Shown here piece by piece: positions 47,140 through 55,908 of a DNA stretch of 64,000 bases; the first letter of the stretch is position 1, and every line of letters starts with the position of its first letter. Made by a program: the position numbers and the translations under genes. The notes under the pieces were generated by a model that did not search any database, had not been told where the DNA came from, and worked only from the letters and a program-made list of their open reading frames with translations. Source of the stretch: Roseobacter sp. (GTDB lineage Bacteria; Pseudomonadota; Alphaproteobacteria; Rhodobacterales; Rhodobacteraceae); the NCBI GenBank assembly GCA_002731875.1, contig PCCY01000019.1, forward strand, positions 133,666 to 197,665. The letters are read 5' to 3'.

Positions 47140-47484
47140 ATGCCCCGTGACTTTTGTTTCACGCCTCCCCACACCGCCTTCATCCTCGCCAACGCTGCGG
47201 AGATTTGCTCGTCGGCTTCGCTCTTGGGCGGACCAGTCGCCGAAGCGCGCGTCCATCGTCTCATCGACAATGTGAGCCTTGCATCACCGCTCAGCAGCCG
47301 GATGGAACGAGAGCTTGATGCTCTGGAAGACCTGCTTGGCCTGGAGAACGTCCATGATATGGACAGCGTAGAAGCGGAGCACTTCGCACGCATCGATCCT
47401 TGCGATCCTGTCGTCGAGGAAATCTGTCTGCTTCTCGACGGCTTGCGGCAAGCCCGAGCGCAATCGGCGGATATGGCCACCTGA
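47140..47484 (+). CDS. Unknown small acidic protein
   Basis: A 114-residue protein starting MPRDFCFTPPHTAFILANAAE, with AGGAGA upstream of the ATG at 47140. Mostly helical by composition, acidic in the C-terminal half (ERELDALEDLLGLENVHDMDSVEAEHF). No family recognised. Followed 238 bases later by another small unknown gene on the same strand. Confidence 0.55.
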   Translation: MPRDFCFTPPHTAFILANAAEICSSASLLGGPVAEARVHRLIDNVSLASPLSSRMERELDALEDLLGLENVHDMDSVEAEHFARIDPCDPVVEEICLLLDGLRQARAQSADMAT

Positions 47485-47721
47485 GCCAATCTGGCGCATG
47501 CACGCGCCAGATTGAGGTGTCGGCTTGTTGTCGGCATCAGACAAGACAAGCAATATGTAGCTCATTTCCACTGTAAACGTAGTGGGGGTGGAACACCAAG
47601 GGGCAGACCCGATCGGATGGCAGCGTCGGCTTTGAGGCGCGGTTTTAGATCTCCGCAATGATCTGTCCCCTCAATGCGCTTCGCCTTGGCTCATGCATCC
47701 AATGCGCCTCCGGAAAAGACC

Positions 47722-47997
47722 ATGACACCGTCTGGTCTGAAGGAGGCCAGCGAGGTATCGCCGCGACTTCGATCCTTGGTTCGAGAGTTGGGCGAGGCCC
47801 CGACACTGTGCCGTACGGAGGAAGGTGACTCCTATACCATAGGCGGGACCGAACCCGGACGAGGGGTCGAAATCCTGCTTCAATGCCTCGACGAGTTCCG
47901 CTGCCGGGCGTGGCGCTCCATCGATCTGCTCACGGCGCGGGCGGTGCTCGCAACTCGTCATGTGGTTGTCGCTGCGGAACCATTGGCGTCGTCATGA
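47722..47997 (+). CDS. Unknown small protein
   Basis: A 91-residue reading from ATG 47722, MTPSGLKEASEVSPRLRSLV, with a central GEAPTLCRTEEGDSYTIGG segment. The ribosome binding site is weak, and a longer start at 47674 exists. No family recognised. Followed by a strong terminator 72 bases after the stop, which supports a real transcript. Confidence 0.45.
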   Translation: MTPSGLKEASEVSPRLRSLVRELGEAPTLCRTEEGDSYTIGGTEPGRGVEILLQCLDEFRCRAWRSIDLLTARAVLATRHVVVAAEPLASS

Positions 47998-48068
47998 TCT
48001 ACTGCGAGCCTCAGCCGCCGTTAATTCGAGATGGCGCAAGGGCCTACTAAAGCTGGCACCGGAACCGG

Positions 48069-48099
48069 AAAGGGCCGCGGATAATCCGCGGCCCTTTTT
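48069..48099 (+). terminator. Strong intrinsic terminator
   Basis: Perfect 13-bp stem (48069-48081 with 48085-48097), 3-base loop TAA and a run of five T residues (48095-48099). Ends rightward transcription from the small unknown genes. Confidence 0.88.
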
Positions 48100-48203
48100 C
48101 GTGTTACTCGGGCTCGGAAGAGGTGATTTGTTCTGATCATGGCCCCGGCCTACATCTGTAAGGTGATGCGGTGCCAGCTCTCCCGGTTTACGCCCTGATC
48201 GCC

Positions 48204-48279
48204 AATGTGCGCCGATATCTTGTAAAATGTGCGCGAAACTGCCCGAAAAGTGCAAACTTTGCTTGGCGGCACAGCGACA
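48204..48279. repeat. Transposon-end-like repeat array ending GCGACA
   Basis: AATGTGCGC occurs at 48204-48212 and 48226-48234 (22 bp apart). A diverged third copy, AAAGTGCAA, lies at 48247-48255 (21 bp further). The array ends in GCGACA at 48274-48279, that is TGTCGC on the other strand. Tn7/Tn5053-type elements end with TGT...ACA and carry transposase sites at about 22-bp spacing inside the end. The orientation would place the element body to the left. No matching second end was found. Confidence 0.4.
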
Positions 48280-48439
48280 AATATGAAGACAACCTATTTT
48301 TGGCCACTCAAAGATCGTAAGCTATTGATTTATATAAGGTCGAGATCAGCCACGGCGGCGAAAACGGCCATTTCACAACTTAATAATGGCCATCCAATTA
48401 AGCCGCAGAAAACGTGGAATGCACCGATATCCAGATCGC

Positions 48440-48471
48440 AAAAAAATAGGCCACCCGAAAGGGTGGCCTAT
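48440..48471 (-). terminator. Terminator of the exonuclease-tniB-tniQ genes
   Basis: Perfect 11-bp stem (48446-48456 with 48461-48471) with a GAAA tetraloop. On the minus strand it is followed by a T-run (A residues at 48440-48446 on the plus strand). It lies 28 bases after the tniQ stop. Confidence 0.88.
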
Positions 48472-48498
48472 TACTTTTCATGATTTTGTTTTGGAAAT

Positions 48499-50349
48499 CT
48501 ACACTTGAAATTGTTCCGGCAGATCTATCCGTCTGAAAATGCGAACTCCGATCTCGGTCTTCGAACAGATTGGCTTCGCTCTGGCGGCCTTCATCAGACC
48601 TTTCAAATCTCGGACGCCAATTCCCAGCGCACTCCCAATCCGTTTTTCCGTCGTATATTCGGCGAGAAAGGCATCAACGTCTTCGACGCGGATCCTGCGG
48701 ATAACGTGGTTTCCCTGTTCAGCGTGAATATCAATCGTGGGCAGGTGGACGTGATCCGGCGATGCGTTTACCAACTCCCACCCTGAGGGAAAGGGAATTC
48801 CCAGCCGGATGAAAGCTTCCTCTGGCGAAAGGCCCACCAAAATTCGGGCGATGGCATCCTTGGTTTCGTTGGGACCAACGTGAATCGCGGCTAACCCCGC
48901 AACACCCTCAACGCTGACTACGTTGGAAAGAAACCCTCCGAGGATGAGATGGACGATCTCTGCGGCGGGCGCTTTCGATTTCATGGCGGCAGTCGCAAGG
49001 TCGACCATTCCGGCAGGCAGTTCCGAAACGGGCATGGACCGTTGCTCCATGCTGCGAAGAAGCTGATCAATTTCGAGTGTATCGATGCTCTTTTTCGTGC
49101 GACCTGGAGCATGAGACAGTTCGGACACAACAGGTGTCAATATGCGCTCGGAAAGAAGCTGATCTACCAGCGGGCGCGTGCATGAAAGAGCCTTCGGAAC
49201 TTGGGTCACCGGAACAAGGCGGCCCATCGAATGAGCGATTTCCAGGCCAAGTGCACTATCAAAAACATGATAATCCGCTTCTGACGCACCCTCCGGTAGC
49301 AGCTTTTTCGCGATAAGCATCCCGTGCAGAGTGCGCGGATCGACCCCGGTTTCACGAGCCAGCGATGCGCAGGTATGGAGACGGCGCGCGGAGAGCTTTT
49401 CTCCCAGAACAATGCCATTTGTCGGAACCGGCATCGTATCGAAGATATGCTCACGCAGTATTCTTTTGATGTCACCAGGGTCCTTTTTCGAGCGCGACTG
49501 GGCCAACCACTGATACAGACGCCCAAATACCTTTTGTCCCCCTGCATTGCTCCCGTTGTATTTGAAGGATTGCTGAACTTCGGCCAGCGCCTGACGAATG
49601 CCGACCTCACCCTGCGCCGCGTAGCGAAAACCTACAGCCCCAGCGTGATCCCGTTCATCTTCGGTAAGTTCGTTCAGGTTCGGTGTTGCCCCGTATGCCA
49701 AGAGGACGCCGAGCATTTCACAAGCATGAACACTTTGCTCAAGCCCTTCGGCATCAAGCCATTTTGGCCCCTTCACTCCATTGAGCCGTCCCAATATATA
49801 GCTCTGCAGTGGCGAAATCGGGCGCGGATCTCGTTTGGGCACCAAATCTTCAAGGCTCTCGCCAGTCTCAGGCACCACAATTGCAAGTTCGTGAAATTGG
49901 TTGCTATAAGAACCACCTTTCCTGCTCATCAGCGGAAGGCCGTGCACAATGCAAGTCCGAATTCCGCGCACCTGCCAGTACCAGACATGGCGGCGAAACT
50001 GCGTCACGCCTCCGGATGCTTGATCATCTTCAGCCAAGCAAGCTGGGCAAAACACGGTGTGAGGAGAAGTAAGAAATTCCGACGACACCACCTCACCACG
50101 CAGCTCATAACCGCGATGTCCGAGGCCGCGTGGCACGTTGGCCACCAGGTCATGAGTTGGCACACCGGAGCAAACTGCCAAATGGTTGATCGCATCTTCC
50201 TGACCGCGAGCGAGGTCAGAAATCTTGATGTTCATATCGCGCAGAAAAGGTCCTGTGCGATTGTCAGCATGAAATGCTGCAAGGCGAGCGGCAAACCCCA
50301 GTAGGGATTCATCATTTTCGAACGCCAGTTGAGGGAAAAGTACAGTCAT
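48499..50349 (-). CDS. tniQ: TniQ-family transposition protein
   Basis: A 616-residue TniQ protein. The N-terminal domain starts MTVLFPQLAFENDESLLGFAARLA. A zinc-binding motif follows: CPAC at about residue 100, then RTCIVHGLPL. The rest contains helix-turn-helix-like segments (about 330-400) and a long C-terminal extension. TniQ links target DNA or a target selector to the AAA+ protein TniB in Tn5053- and Tn7-like transposition. Starts 13 bases after tniB stops. It is longer than minimal TniQ proteins, so it may carry its own target-recognition domains. Confidence 0.85.
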   Translation of the reverse strand: MTVLFPQLAFENDESLLGFAARLAAFHADNRTGPFLRDMNIKISDLARGQEDAINHLAVCSGVPTHDLVANVPRGLGHRGYELRGEVVSSEFLTSPHTVFCPACLAEDDQASGGVTQFRRHVWYWQVRGIRTCIVHGLPLMSRKGGSYSNQFHELAIVVPETGESLEDLVPKRDPRPISPLQSYILGRLNGVKGPKWLDAEGLEQSVHACEMLGVLLAYGATPNLNELTEDERDHAGAVGFRYAAQGEVGIRQALAEVQQSFKYNGSNAGGQKVFGRLYQWLAQSRSKKDPGDIKRILREHIFDTMPVPTNGIVLGEKLSARRLHTCASLARETGVDPRTLHGMLIAKKLLPEGASEADYHVFDSALGLEIAHSMGRLVPVTQVPKALSCTRPLVDQLLSERILTPVVSELSHAPGRTKKSIDTLEIDQLLRSMEQRSMPVSELPAGMVDLATAAMKSKAPAAEIVHLILGGFLSNVVSVEGVAGLAAIHVGPNETKDAIARILVGLSPEEAFIRLGIPFPSGWELVNASPDHVHLPTIDIHAEQGNHVIRRIRVEDVDAFLAEYTTEKRIGSALGIGVRDLKGLMKAARAKPICSKTEIGVRIFRRIDLPEQFQV

Positions 50350-50362
50350 GTCGATGTCTCCC

Positions 50363-51313
50363 TCAAAGCGGCTTATGAAGCTGGGTGAGATCGATTTCCG
50401 CCCAACGCGGTGCCAAGAAAACATTTTTGCCCGGGACGACACCCTCATTCATCCCCCATGACTCGGCAAAATGCTGAACGGTGAGTGCTGTGTCGCCATT
50501 CAGAATAGCGGCCTCCAGCGCTGCATGAATGTTCTCGATGCACCGACCGAACCGGCCCCGACTGGCGTACACGAGACGGTCGATCAAATCATTTTCATCA
50601 GGCGCAACCAGTTCCACTTTTTCGCAGAATGCCTTGATGATCCCGCGAAACATCTTGTCGTGTGTTGAGGCTGAAATTTCCGGCAAGGTAACCTTGGAAT
50701 AGCGGCGCTTCACCTGATCATCGTAAGATGCCATCTCCCAGAGCTTATCAACTCCGGTCAGAACAAGGATCACGGCGCCCTCCCCCTGCATGATCGACTT
50801 CAACATCTTCAGGATGTCTTCGATCGCCTTTCCCGCCCGGAAGAGATCATGCGCTTCATCAATCCAGAGAACGACGGTTCCGAGCAACTTCAACCGAGTG
50901 CGTACGAGCGACCAAATATCCCATTCTTTGCGTGCATTTGATACGCTTGGATAACCGGTTTCACGCAAGATCTCGAGGCCGAGGCTCTTAAGCGTCGCAG
51001 GACTCGGAACGCGCACCCCAACCCATGGCTTGCACGTAGGATCATCGCTCTGCAAAGCTGGATGGTTGTTCAGTACATGATGAACCAGAGATGTCTTACC
51101 TCCTCCGGCTCCTTCGATCAAAATCACGCCATGTGTATCCCCGGTCGCAGTGAATTTGCGAGGCTTTGCGATCAATAGCCCCACGGCGTCGCGTTGGAAC
51201 TGCCTATCCAAGTGTGTTTCGAAGATTTGGTCGCGCGCCGTCGTGATATATTTTGCACGAAGTGCGTCGATTGCTGAAATTGACTGCTGTGAAGCGAAAG
51301 TGTCTTTAGCCAT
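50363..51313 (-). CDS. tniB: TniB-family AAA+ transposition ATPase
   Basis: A 316-residue AAA+ protein with Walker A IEGAGGGKTS, Walker B VVLWIDEAHD and a sensor-like VILVLTGVDKL. The N-terminus (DALRAKYITTARDQIFETHLDRQF) matches TniB/TnsC-type proteins that recognise target DNA and recruit the transposase. The ATG at 51313 is preferred to 51403. Next to tniQ and a DEDDh exonuclease, but no TniA transposase gene is present. Confidence 0.87.
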   Translation of the reverse strand: MAKDTFASQQSISAIDALRAKYITTARDQIFETHLDRQFQRDAVGLLIAKPRKFTATGDTHGVILIEGAGGGKTSLVHHVLNNHPALQSDDPTCKPWVGVRVPSPATLKSLGLEILRETGYPSVSNARKEWDIWSLVRTRLKLLGTVVLWIDEAHDLFRAGKAIEDILKMLKSIMQGEGAVILVLTGVDKLWEMASYDDQVKRRYSKVTLPEISASTHDKMFRGIIKAFCEKVELVAPDENDLIDRLVYASRGRFGRCIENIHAALEAAILNGDTALTVQHFAESWGMNEGVVPGKNVFLAPRWAEIDLTQLHKPL

Positions 51314-51696
51314 GAAGTTTGGGCTCCTTAAACGGTTTCCGGTTCCGGCTGCTGCTCTGCTGGAGACTGTAAGCATCGGTCCGTAACGAGAATTTGCGTT
51401 CACCCTTCTCGCAACGGAAAGAAGATTACGTTACGTCAACTTGTTTCTTCGCTTTAGTTGGCCCGTTAGCGCCCTGTCGCAAAAAACGCCACGCAGCTCA
51501 TTGTGCTCTTTTGGGTGCACAAGAATGCTCAGATCCTCCTTATCAATTCATCCCCAACACCATTCCAAATGTCGGCGTGCTGTCCTTTTCTCGGCATGCT
51601 GATCAATGGCTGCTACCGACGACGACATTGGCCCTTTTGCTCGAGGACGAAGCACTTTTCATGTGAAAGATCGCGCAGCGAGCCGCGCCACAAATT
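51314..51696. other. Gap between tniB and exonuclease genes
   Basis: About 380 bases. No tniA remnant is readable in any frame. A TGTCGC occurs at 51475 followed by AAAAAACGCC. An ACGACATTGGCC sequence (51622-51633) recurs at 52248-52259. An imperfect palindrome CTTTTCATGTGAAAG is near 51656. These could be parts of a transposon end or regulatory sites but do not form a convincing array. Confidence 0.4.
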
Positions 51697-52209
51697 TCAG
51701 TATTGCTGAGCTTTTCGCCAGGCCCTGACGAGCCGCGCGCTATCCGGTCCTGCACGATGTGGGGCGGGATGCCTTTCAAGGTTTTCGTAGACCATATCGA
51801 GCGCCAAACCGGAAAACTGTGCAAAGGATACGTCGTGATAGTCTTCAATCTTCGGCATGGTCGCGTGTCCGCTTGCGCGTAGTAACCGTGAGAGCCAGCG
51901 CCGGTCGAACTCCGGCGCATCGGACACAGGTATTTTTCCTTCCAGGAGAGGGAGCAAATCTTCGACGACCGCCGATACAGTAGGTGCGTCGAGTAAATCT
52001 TCGAACACAATGCCATGGACGGCACCACTCTGCGTTGACCAATCGGAAAAGCTCCAACGCGCCGCGGGCCGGATCAATGAGGTCCAGGTTTGAACGTCCC
52101 CATTCTTCAGCCAAGACAGGCCAATTTCTATTGGCCAACTCTGCGGCGTAAGACTTGATGCTTCAAAGTCCAAGGCTGCGTATGCTTCGATGTCAGTAGC
52201 TTTTTTCAT
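51697..52209 (-). CDS. DEDDh 3'-5' exonuclease
   Basis: A 170-residue exonuclease-fold protein. The DEDDh residues appear in ALDFEASSL (D and E), DAPEFDRRWL (second D) and HRAGPDSARL (H and final D). The ATG at 52209 has a GAGG stretch upstream; a TTG 7 codons earlier is possible. Small enough to be a single RNase T/DnaQ-type domain. In the same orientation as tniB and tniQ, and probably part of the same unit. Confidence 0.82.
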   Translation of the reverse strand: MKKATDIEAYAALDFEASSLTPQSWPIEIGLSWLKNGDVQTWTSLIRPAARWSFSDWSTQSGAVHGIVFEDLLDAPTVSAVVEDLLPLLEGKIPVSDAPEFDRRWLSRLLRASGHATMPKIEDYHDVSFAQFSGLALDMVYENLERHPAPHRAGPDSARLVRAWRKAQQY

Positions 52210-52831
52210 ATCGTGTCTCGCCTCATGCAAGCTGCATCGGCAACGACATTGGCCGTCTTTGTCTGAAAAGAAGAAGAAATATAAATCTCAGCATCCCCGA
52301 CGTGAAATTGCCGCAGTTTAACTCAACAGATATCCTAATCTGTTGGACTTGAGCTGCAACTTCCGGTGGATGCAACATCCGCGAGAGTGTTGAAATGGGC
52401 GGAAACCGGCCATTCGCCGCAAATGCGAGCCGGACACGCCACAAACATGGAAGCCGACATTCACAAGACTTCGGAATCGCGCGTTGCTCTGCGCTGCCGC
52501 AAGGCCGCTCCGAGCCCTCTTGACTGTAATTCTGCGATGCTGCGAATCGCCGCTTTCTTGTATCGGCACAAACCTTCCGTAAATTCCTGCGATTTGACCA
52601 GGAGTTGCGAAAGGATCAAATGACACGCAATTCGGGTGCTTCAAGGACGAGCGTCTTTGCCAACAGACCATTCTCTAAACTAAATACTCCCGGCTATATG
52701 GAATTAGGCGACAACTGAAAGTTTAGCGCTCCCACTTGAAAGCTGAGCATATAGCAACTTAGTGCTGCGGAAGAGGCTATCGAGCCGCGTATCCCGTGCG
52801 CGCCAATCTTGCGATACAGGCATTAAATAAT
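52210..52831. other. Long intergenic stretch, possible remnant frame
   Basis: About 620 bases between the exonuclease and the cation exchanger. A frame at 52366-52623 reads WAETGHSPQMRAGHATNM and HKTSESRVALRCRKAAP, a pattern I associate with alphaproteobacterial intergenic repeats rather than a functional protein. No transposase remnant is readable. Confidence 0.45.
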
Positions 52832-53776
52832 ATGGTTTTTCTTCAGCTTATTTTCGGATTTGCCCTTCTGGTTGCGGGAGGCGAAGCTTTGGTACGCGGT
52901 GCTGTGTCTGTCGCTGCTCGGTTTGGCGTATCGCCTCTTCTCATCGGCCTGACGCTTGTTGGGTTCGGAACCTCGACGCCAGAACTGGTGACGAGTTTGC
53001 AGGCCGCCTTCGGCGGTTTTCCCGGTATCGCTGTCGGGAATGTTGTCGGGTCAAATGTCGCAAACATTCTGTTGATCCTCGGTGTGGCGGCGGTGATAAT
53101 GCCCTTGGCTATCGATTCCGTCGCGTTTCGTCGTGACGGGACGGCGCTTGCGATCGCGACCACTCTCGCGGTCGGCGTGATCCTATTCGGGTCACTTGAT
53201 CGGTGGATGGGCGGCGTCCTGATCGTCGCGTTGCTGGCCTATCTCTGGATCGCTTATCGCAGCGATAGCACTGCCGTCGCCGCGCACAGCGCTCAAGTCA
53301 CTCCCGATACCACGCCCATCCCTGGACCGGTTTGGATCGCAATCGCTCTCGCGGTCGGCGGTATTGTGGTGACCATCCTGGGAGCCCGGCTGACGGTCGA
53401 CGCGGCAGTCACAGTCGCGCTCCTTTGGGGCATGAGCGAGACTGTCGTGGGGCTGACAATCGTGGCTGTGGGCACCTCGCTGCCCGAACTGGTGACGTCT
53501 GTGATGGCAGCGCTGCGCCGTGAATCCGGTATCGCGTTCGGCAATGTCGTCGGGTCGAACATCTACAATATTCTCGGGATCTTAGGTGTCACAGCACTGG
53601 CCCGGCCGATCCCGATTCCGCCACAGATCGCACAGCTCGACGTTTGGGTAATGTCGGCAGCCACGCTGGCGCTGATTATTGCAGTCATGGCGTGGCAACA
53701 GATTGGGCGGGTGACCGGCATCTTATTTCTTGGAGCCTATGCCGCTTACACCGGATGGCTTGTTGCAGCCGCATGA
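52832..53776 (+). CDS. CaCA-family sodium/calcium exchanger, first copy
   Basis: A 314-residue membrane protein with the two CaCA alpha-repeats: GFGTSTPELVTSL with GNVVGSNVANILLILG, and VAVGTSLPELVTSV with GNVVGSNIYNILGILG. About 10 hydrophobic segments, as in YrbG. The ATG at 52832 is chosen; a GTG at 52796 is also open. A second exchanger of the same family lies at 59559. Confidence 0.9.
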   Translation: MVFLQLIFGFALLVAGGEALVRGAVSVAARFGVSPLLIGLTLVGFGTSTPELVTSLQAAFGGFPGIAVGNVVGSNVANILLILGVAAVIMPLAIDSVAFRRDGTALAIATTLAVGVILFGSLDRWMGGVLIVALLAYLWIAYRSDSTAVAAHSAQVTPDTTPIPGPVWIAIALAVGGIVVTILGARLTVDAAVTVALLWGMSETVVGLTIVAVGTSLPELVTSVMAALRRESGIAFGNVVGSNIYNILGILGVTALARPIPIPPQIAQLDVWVMSAATLALIIAVMAWQQIGRVTGILFLGAYAAYTGWLVAAA

Positions 53777-53844
53777 CCCAAAGCACCCCCTCGGCTTTGA
53801 CTTCAGGCCAAAACTCCCCTCCTTTATCAAGAAAGAAGTGACAT

Positions 53845-54303
53845 ATGGGCACCATTGACCGCCTCTTCGTCCCGACGATTGCGGGCGTTCTGACGCTTAC
53901 CTTCGCGCTCGCGGCTGTGGCGCAGGAAGGCGAGCGGCTTACGGATGTCAGGGTTCTTGGCAACTGCGAAGACTGTGTGTTCGGGGGACAGGATTTCTCT
54001 GACCGCAAGCTGACGGGCATCAACTTCGTCTCCGCGCAGCTGAGCGATATCAGCTTTGACCGGACCGCTATGAACATCGCGATTTTCGAAGGCGCTGACC
54101 TGCGTGGTGTGAGCTTCATCGATACAGACCTCAGCGGTGCCAGTTTTGTAGGAACGCGCCTCGAAGATGTGATGTTTGACGGCGCAGACCTGAGGGGCGC
54201 TATCTTTGAGGGGGCAATTCTGGTCCGCACGGACATGCAAACGGCTCGGCTTTGCAACACTCAGCTTCCTGACGACGTCATGGACAATTCGGATTGCAAT
54301 TGA
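53845..54303 (+). CDS. Exported pentapeptide-repeat protein
   Basis: A 152-residue protein with an N-terminal hydrophobic signal (LFVPTIAGVLTLTFALAAVAQE) and then repeats of the A(D/N)LxG form, for example FEGADLRGVSFIDTDLSGASF. These build a right-handed quadrilateral beta-helix. Cysteine pairs flank the repeat region (NCEDC near the start, a C-terminal C). Its stop overlaps the start of the exoD-like gene. Confidence 0.82.
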   Translation: MGTIDRLFVPTIAGVLTLTFALAAVAQEGERLTDVRVLGNCEDCVFGGQDFSDRKLTGINFVSAQLSDISFDRTAMNIAIFEGADLRGVSFIDTDLSGASFVGTRLEDVMFDGADLRGAIFEGAILVRTDMQTARLCNTQLPDDVMDNSDCN

Positions 54304-54929
54304 GCGGATCGCTTCCCTTCAAGCCTAATGATGGCAGTGAATTGGACAGGAAGCTATCGGCGGTCCTCCGCGAGCTCGCGTCCGCTCACAGCGAGCGCAT
54401 ATCGCTCAACGATCTGATCGTCATGCTGGGTGATCGCAGCTTCGTGCCGCTGCTTATCATCTTTGCTTTGCCAAACCTGTTTTTCTTCGTTCCGGGGGCG
54501 TCAGTGATCACTGGACCCCCGCTCATATTTGTCGCAGCACAACTTGTTCTCGGACGCGCCGCTGTCTGGCTGCCGAACTTTCTGGGAAAGCGGTCAATCG
54601 AGCATCAGGCATTTGCGCGGATCGTCACGCGTGCCTTGCCTTGGATCGAATGGGTGGAAAGATTGGCACATCCCCGTTTCTGGGTTCTGTCACGACGAGC
54701 GGCCGATCTTACCGTCGGTATCGCGTGTCTCGTGATGGCGATTTTCATGTTCCTGCCTATCCCTTTCGGAAACACGCTGCCAGCGCTGTCGGTCATCATG
54801 TTGGCCCTGAGCTTGGGCGAACGCGATGGGCTGTGGCTTGTCGGAGGGTTTATCGTCAGCCTCGCGTCGTTTGCGGTCGTTGCCGCTATTTTCGCTGCCG
54901 GAGCTTTCGCCATGCTGAACTTCTTTTGA
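54294..54929 (+). CDS. ExoD-family membrane protein
   Basis: A 211-residue protein with the ExoD pattern: a cytoplasmic N-terminus ending SERISLNDLIVMLGDRSF, then LLIIFALPNLFFFVPGASVITGPPL and three further hydrophobic stretches. ExoD influences exopolysaccharide production and alkaline-stress survival in rhizobia. The start is a TTG (54294 or 54300) overlapping the pentapeptide gene, so the two are coupled. Confidence 0.82.
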   Translation: MQLSGSLPFKPNDGSELDRKLSAVLRELASAHSERISLNDLIVMLGDRSFVPLLIIFALPNLFFFVPGASVITGPPLIFVAAQLVLGRAAVWLPNFLGKRSIEHQAFARIVTRALPWIEWVERLAHPRFWVLSRRAADLTVGIACLVMAIFMFLPIPFGNTLPALSVIMLALSLGERDGLWLVGGFIVSLASFAVVAAIFAAGAFAMLNFF

Positions 54930-55037
54930 TTTTTACCGACTGGCAAAAACGCGCCCGGACAGCGAAACATCCTCATTCATCTATTGAAGCTTTTCCGGCC
55001 AATAGCCACTTTAGTCATGCGAGCCGGGCCCCTCTGA

Positions 55038-55125
55038 CGGATGATGCATTGCAAGCATCTGCCGTGATGTCGGATCGCTCCCCCGAAGGGGAGTGGACTA
55101 ACCGATGCTCGCCATCCAAAGCATC
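55038..55125 (+). promoter_or_regulatory. Structured leader upstream of BI-1/YccA
   Basis: Three hairpins precede the gene: GATGC/GCATC closed further by CGG/CCG (55038-55064); CTCCCC-CGAA-GGGGAG (55078-55093); and GATGCT/AGCATC (55104-55125). The arms of the first and third share GATGC/GCATC and could exchange partners, giving alternative folds. The start codon follows 42 bases later with GGAG upstream. Not assigned to a known riboswitch class. Confidence 0.5.
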
Positions 55126-55167
55126 AAAAAGCCGCTTTCCTTCAGGGTCACACCGAAGGAGTAATCA

Positions 55168-55902
55168 ATGGAAAGATCTGTTCCACCACGCGACTACGTA
55201 GCAACCGACGGGCGTCAATACGACGTAGGACTACGCAAGTATCTGACAGGCGTATTTACCTACATGAGCGGCGGGTTGGTGTTGTCGGCGCTGGTTGCAT
55301 TTGCTGTGGCAAATTTCGCCCTGGTCACAGCCTTCATCTTTGGCACACCGCTTAAATGGGTCGCAATCTTCGCACCACTGGCGTTGGTGATGTTCGCCTC
55401 ATTCCGTTTTGACCGGTTGTCCGTCGGTGCCCTACGAGGTCTCTTCTGGGGGTTTGCAGCATTGATGGGCGTGTCGTTGGCCAGCGCGCTGCTGGTTTTC
55501 ACAGGCACGAGCATTGTCACGGCGTTCCTGAGCGCGTCAATCATTTTTCTGACGATGGCCCTGTGGGGCTACACGACGAAACGCAACCTGTCCGGCTGGG
55601 GTAGCTTCCTGGTGATCGGCCTGATCGGTATCATCGGTGCCTCGATTATCAACCTGTTCTTGGCATCTGGCGCACTGGCCATGGCCGTCTCTGTCATCGG
55701 GGTGATCGTCTTCACTGGCCTAACTGCCTGGGACATGCAGCGCCTTCGGAACGAGTATCTGGCGTATCACGAGGCAGGTGGGATGTCTGCCACAGCTGAT
55801 CTCGGGAAACTACAGATCATGGGGGCACTCTCTCTCTATCTTAATCTTATCAACCTGTTTCAGATGCTTTTGAGCCTTTTTGGCCAACGGCAGGAAGGAT
55901 AA
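55168..55902 (+). CDS. Bax inhibitor-1/YccA family membrane protein
   Basis: A 244-residue protein with seven hydrophobic segments and the BI-1 C-terminal SLYLNLINLFQMLLSLFG. An acidic residue near the end of helix 6 (TGLTAWDMQ) fits the pH-gated calcium-leak subgroup. The ATG has GGAG upstream. Preceded by a structured leader. Confidence 0.9.
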   Translation: MERSVPPRDYVATDGRQYDVGLRKYLTGVFTYMSGGLVLSALVAFAVANFALVTAFIFGTPLKWVAIFAPLALVMFASFRFDRLSVGALRGLFWGFAALMGVSLASALLVFTGTSIVTAFLSASIIFLTMALWGYTTKRNLSGWGSFLVIGLIGIIGASIINLFLASGALAMAVSVIGVIVFTGLTAWDMQRLRNEYLAYHEAGGMSATADLGKLQIMGALSLYLNLINLFQMLLSLFGQRQEG

Positions 55903-55908
55903 TCAATC

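Noticed and set aside
47967..47981. TGTCGCTGCGGAACC as a left transposon end matching 48279
   Set aside because: Lies within a reading frame and lacks the 22-bp spaced repeats.
55078..55125. yybP-ykoY manganese riboswitch in front of BI-1
   Set aside because: GGGGAGT resembles part of that motif, but the second conserved half and its arrangement were not found.
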